Assembly (NCBI GenBank): GCA_022712895.1
Contig: JAFLJS010000034.1
Location: forward strand, 1 to 39,397
DNA length: 39,397 bases
Direction of reading: 5' to 3'
Source: Desulfocapsa sp.
GTDB lineage: Bacteria > Desulfobacterota > Desulfobulbia > Desulfobulbales > Desulfocapsaceae
Part shown: positions 37,228 to 39,397 of the stretch, piece after piece
Position numbering within the stretch: the first letter of the stretch is position 1
How the letters are laid out: the number at the start of each line of letters is the position of its first letter
Program-made: the position numbers and the translations under genes
Notes under the pieces: model-generated
Told to the model about the DNA's origin: nothing
Database searches by the model: none
Seen by the model: only the letters and a program-made list of their open reading frames with translations

Positions 37228-38505
37228 ATGAAGGGTTCGTCATTTTTTCGATTACTGTCAATGCTGACAATCCTGTTTTATAGCACAGCTTTGGCCCAAG
37301 CCGGCCAGGTTATTACACAGGGCGAAAGATCCTGGGCCAAAGAAGCAGTGCAACAGAAAAAGACGATGGGGGCTATCAGTACACCTGACTCCATTGCAGT
37401 GCTCTACTTCACTAATAAATCCGGTCAGGATAAACTGAACGCTCTACAGAAAGGTATGGCTGTGATGTTAATAAATGACCTGGCAAAGCTTGAACAGCTG
37501 CAGGTGGTGAGTAGGGTTAGGATGCAGGCCCTCCTGGATGAAATGGGTTTAGGGGGTTTCGGAGTGGTGGATGAAAAAACTGCTCCCATCGTTGGTAAAC
37601 TGCTCGGTGCCTATTTTGTGGCCAGTGGTGATATTCTAAAGGGATCTGATCAGGATATTGCGATTGACTCTTCTGTTCTTGATGTGCCTTTTGAAACGCT
37701 CAGTTGGCAGCATGGAGTGACGGGGACATTTGACCAGCTTCACAATCTGGAAAAAAAGGTTCTTTTAAATATTATTGAGCAGTTGCAGATCACACTTACT
37801 CCAGCAAAAAGGAGTGAGCTACTTAAGCCATTATCCACCAACACTACAGCGTTGTTGGCCTTGTTCCTTGGAATAGATCATTCCGATAAGGGACAGTATG
37901 CCCAGGCTACCAGAATGTATGAACAGGCACTGGTTGAAGATCCTAACTTGAAGATGGCCAGGAGTGCACTTCTGGAACTCAAGACTTTGGGGTTGAGCGG
38001 TGTGGCAGAAGTCGTGGTTTCCGGGGATGAACCTTTGTTACCTCCAACTGCTGGAGATGACGAGTCATCAATGACTACTTATGTTGGGATAGGGCTGGCC
38101 GTGGCAGCTATTGGCGGTATTGCTCTTGCCCTGTCAGGTTCCAGTTCTGGTGGTAGCGGTGATCCGGCACCTGTTGATCCGCCTCCAGGTGATACTACTT
38201 CGCCAACTGTCAGTGCAACCCCAGATGTACATGTTACCGTGGTTTGCACAGAAGGTTCTATAGCATTTGCATTTTCTGAATCTATGGATCAGGCTTCGGG
38301 GCAGATTGATATTACTCCAGAGGGTTTTGCGGGGGGAAGCTGGAGTGATGGACAACATTACGTTGTCTCATGGGATCATTTTGAAAACAATTACTGTTTG
38401 GGGTTTGATTCTGATCTGCGCATCTCTTTTGGAGGTTTGCAGGATAATGCGGGAAATTCGCTGTCTGGCAGAGCTAGTTTTTCTTATACTGTTTCAGCGA
38501 ATTAA
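37228..38505 (+). CDS. Exported CsgG/FlgO-like protein with TPR and C-terminal Ig-like domain
   Basis: 425 residues. The start with TAGGAG six bases upstream is preferred over an ATG two codons earlier. A signal peptide (cleavage near ALAQAG) is followed by a CsgG/TolB-N-like domain at about 50-140 (SIAVLYFTNKSGQDKLNALQKG, LEQLQVVSRVRMQALLDEMG, GKLLGAYFVASGDI). One TPR (SDKGQYAQATRMYEQALVEDPN) comes next, then a hydrophobic segment (YVGIGLAVAAIGGIALALS), a Ser/Gly/Pro linker, and an Ig-like Big_5-type domain (TSPTVSATPD, FAFSESMD, LQDNAGNSLSGRASFSYTV). No lipobox Cys is visible at the cleavage site. The architecture suggests an envelope-anchored protein with an outward-facing domain. Function unknown. 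Confidence 0.8.
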   Translation: MKGSSFFRLLSMLTILFYSTALAQAGQVITQGERSWAKEAVQQKKTMGAISTPDSIAVLYFTNKSGQDKLNALQKGMAVMLINDLAKLEQLQVVSRVRMQALLDEMGLGGFGVVDEKTAPIVGKLLGAYFVASGDILKGSDQDIAIDSSVLDVPFETLSWQHGVTGTFDQLHNLEKKVLLNIIEQLQITLTPAKRSELLKPLSTNTTALLALFLGIDHSDKGQYAQATRMYEQALVEDPNLKMARSALLELKTLGLSGVAEVVVSGDEPLLPPTAGDDESSMTTYVGIGLAVAAIGGIALALSGSSSGGSGDPAPVDPPPGDTTSPTVSATPDVHVTVVCTEGSIAFAFSESMDQASGQIDITPEGFAGGSWSDGQHYVVSWDHFENNYCLGFDSDLRISFGGLQDNAGNSLSGRASFSYTVSAN

Positions 38506-38533
38506 TTGGTGAAGGAAAAATTCGGTAACGTTC

Positions 38534-38563
38534 TTTAATTCATACCACTTAAAGGTGGGTAGG
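38534..38563. repeat. Possible decayed terminal CRISPR repeat
   Basis: A TTTAATTCATACCACTT...GGTGGGT stretch sits one array period (about 63 bases) left of the first recognisable repeat and shares the TTT start and the GGGT end with it. Identity is low (under half), so this may be chance. Confidence 0.2.
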
Positions 38564-38595
38564 GGCATGTCGCGTAGCCACCACAGCAGGCACGG

Positions 38596-39397
38596 GTTTC
38601 AATCCATGTCCCGTGAAGGGGTGACATCAGCGACGTGGAGATGCCTTTTGCTCTTGGAAGTTTCAATCCACACCCCCGTGAAGGGGTGACGGTAATGCCA
38701 ACACTTCCTGAAGGCAAGGGGATGGTTTCAATCCACACCCCCGTGAAGGGGTGACAATTGATAAAACTTTTACTTGGGTTCCCGTGATTGTTTCAATCCA
38801 CACCCCCGCGAAGGGGTGACTCGTCCTTGTTGATTGGAGGAGCAACGATCTCAAGTTTCAATCCACACCCCCGTGAAGGGGTGACAGTTTCTTCAGGGGT
38901 ATCTGTGAGGGCAGCTTGTGTTTCAATCCACACCCCCGTGAAGGGGTGACGCGTGGTGGAAAGTGTATCAAGCATCCTGAATATGTTTCAATCCACACCC
39001 CCGTGAAGGGGTGACGAAGAAAGGCCTTGGGCAGGAAACTACTCCTGATGTTTCAATCCACACCCCCGTGAAGGGGTGACAGAGGTGCAGCGGAAACAGC
39101 TGGGTCTCATGTACGTTTCAATCCACACCCCCGTGAAGGGGTGACAATCCACACTAAGTGGTATCCCCATTCAATTTCTGTTTCAATCCACACCCCCGTG
39201 AAGGGGTGACAATCCACACTAAGTGGTATCCCCATTCAATTTCTGTTTCAATCCACACCCCCGTGAAGGGGTGACCTGGGTAAATTCGCTCTCTCCGGCA
39301 GAGTCAAAAGGTTTCAATCCACACCCCCGTGAAGGGGTGACGTCTCATGCGTGAGCAGGATAAGCGCACAGCCCACGTTTCAATCCACACCCCCGTG
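38596..39397 (-). CRISPR. Type I-C-like CRISPR array, 13 repeats, runs off the right edge
   Basis: Thirteen 31-base repeats, the last cut by the window end, with 12 spacers of 34 bases (the two rightmost 35). On the plus strand each repeat opens GTTTCAATCCACACCCCCGT and ends GAAGGGGTGAC; read on the minus strand it ends in GTGTGGATTGAAAC, the 3' end typical of type I-C and related repeats, with an inner CCCCTTCACGGGG stem. The leftmost repeat (38596-38625) is 30 bases with a changed middle (CCATGTCCC), and the fourth (38790-38820) has one T-to-C change. The rest are identical. Degeneracy on the left and the ATTGAAAC handle both mean transcription is right to left, with leader and cas genes beyond base 39397. 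No cas gene is present in the window. Confidence 0.98.
39115..39244. repeat. Exact tandem duplication of a CRISPR repeat-spacer unit
   Basis: Spacers 39146-39179 and 39211-39244 are identical (AATCCACACTAAGTGGTATC and the following 14 bases), each behind an identical repeat, so a 65-base unit is present twice. The shared spacer itself begins with AATCCACAC, which is also bases 6-14 of the repeat. Confidence 0.97.

Noticed and set aside
38459-38483. Similarity of spacer 39276-39310 to the 3' end of the CsgG-like gene (AAATTCGCT and GGCAGAG shared)
   Set aside because: The alignment needs three inserted bases and several mismatches, so it is not a usable self-target; at most it hints at a related Ig-domain gene elsewhere.
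38542-38551. ATACCACTTA shared with the reverse complement of the duplicated spacer
   Set aside because: A 10-base match is expected by chance when comparing a spacer with nearly 40 kb on both strands.
38535-38975. Open frames on the minus strand across the CRISPR array with repeated GVWIET/SRGCGLK peptides
   Set aside because: They are translations of the CRISPR repeats, a common false gene call.

Overview
The window reads as a chromosomal segment of a Gram-negative, probably anaerobic deltaproteobacterium (Desulfobacterota), most likely of the Desulfobulbales/Desulfobulbaceae type. This is an inference from gene content: a ccsA-hemA pair behind a siroheme-type dehydrogenase, a DVU0298-like HEAT protein, an RfaE2-type heptose adenylyltransferase (LPS core), recCBD, cinA-recA, a moderate GC content, and a type I-C-like CRISPR array. 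No rRNA or tRNA gene, insertion sequence or prophage was seen. Coding density is high.

Layout. 1-3415: tetrapyrrole cluster (5'-truncated precorrin-2 dehydrogenase, ccsA, hemA, a small unknown gene) with overlapping reading frames, then a 4-OT-like tautomerase. 3428-8055: ligA followed by an MBOAT acyltransferase and an AlgJ/AlgX-like SGNH partner. 8188-12993: a universal stress protein, two tandem hairpin repeats, an unknown 369-residue protein, a small membrane protein, a stand-alone proline dehydrogenase, a SYLF-domain secreted protein and a GNAT acetyltransferase. 13066-21382: recC-recB-recD with 1-base overlaps. 21508-23259: glnB-amt on the minus strand behind a good sigma-54-like promoter. 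23648-28580: a small membrane protein followed by a third copy of the hairpin repeat, a cyclic-nucleotide-binding/DUF4388 protein, guaD, ferritin, a HEAT protein, and an omega-amidase (nitrilase) fused to an RfaE2 adenylyltransferase. 28673-33322: minus-strand run mnmA-mtaB-cinA-recA. 33516-38505: TrhP-like U32 protein, a very long palindrome, a monohaem cytochrome c, an ICMT-like methyltransferase overlapping an SDR/epimerase-like gene, and a CsgG-like secreted protein. 38596-end: a CRISPR array whose leader and any cas genes should lie beyond the right edge.

Most genes are housekeeping: haem and siroheme supply, DNA ligation and recombination repair (LigA, RecBCD, RecA), tRNA anticodon modification (MnmA, MtaB, TrhP) and nitrogen control (PII/Amt). 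The parts worth a second look are the nitrilase-RfaE2 fusion, the 83-86 bp hairpin repeat that begins at a stop codon in two places, the ~130 bp palindrome between convergent genes, the palindrome that overlaps the trhP promoter, and the duplicated CRISPR spacer that resembles its own repeat. I found no clearly new multi-gene system.
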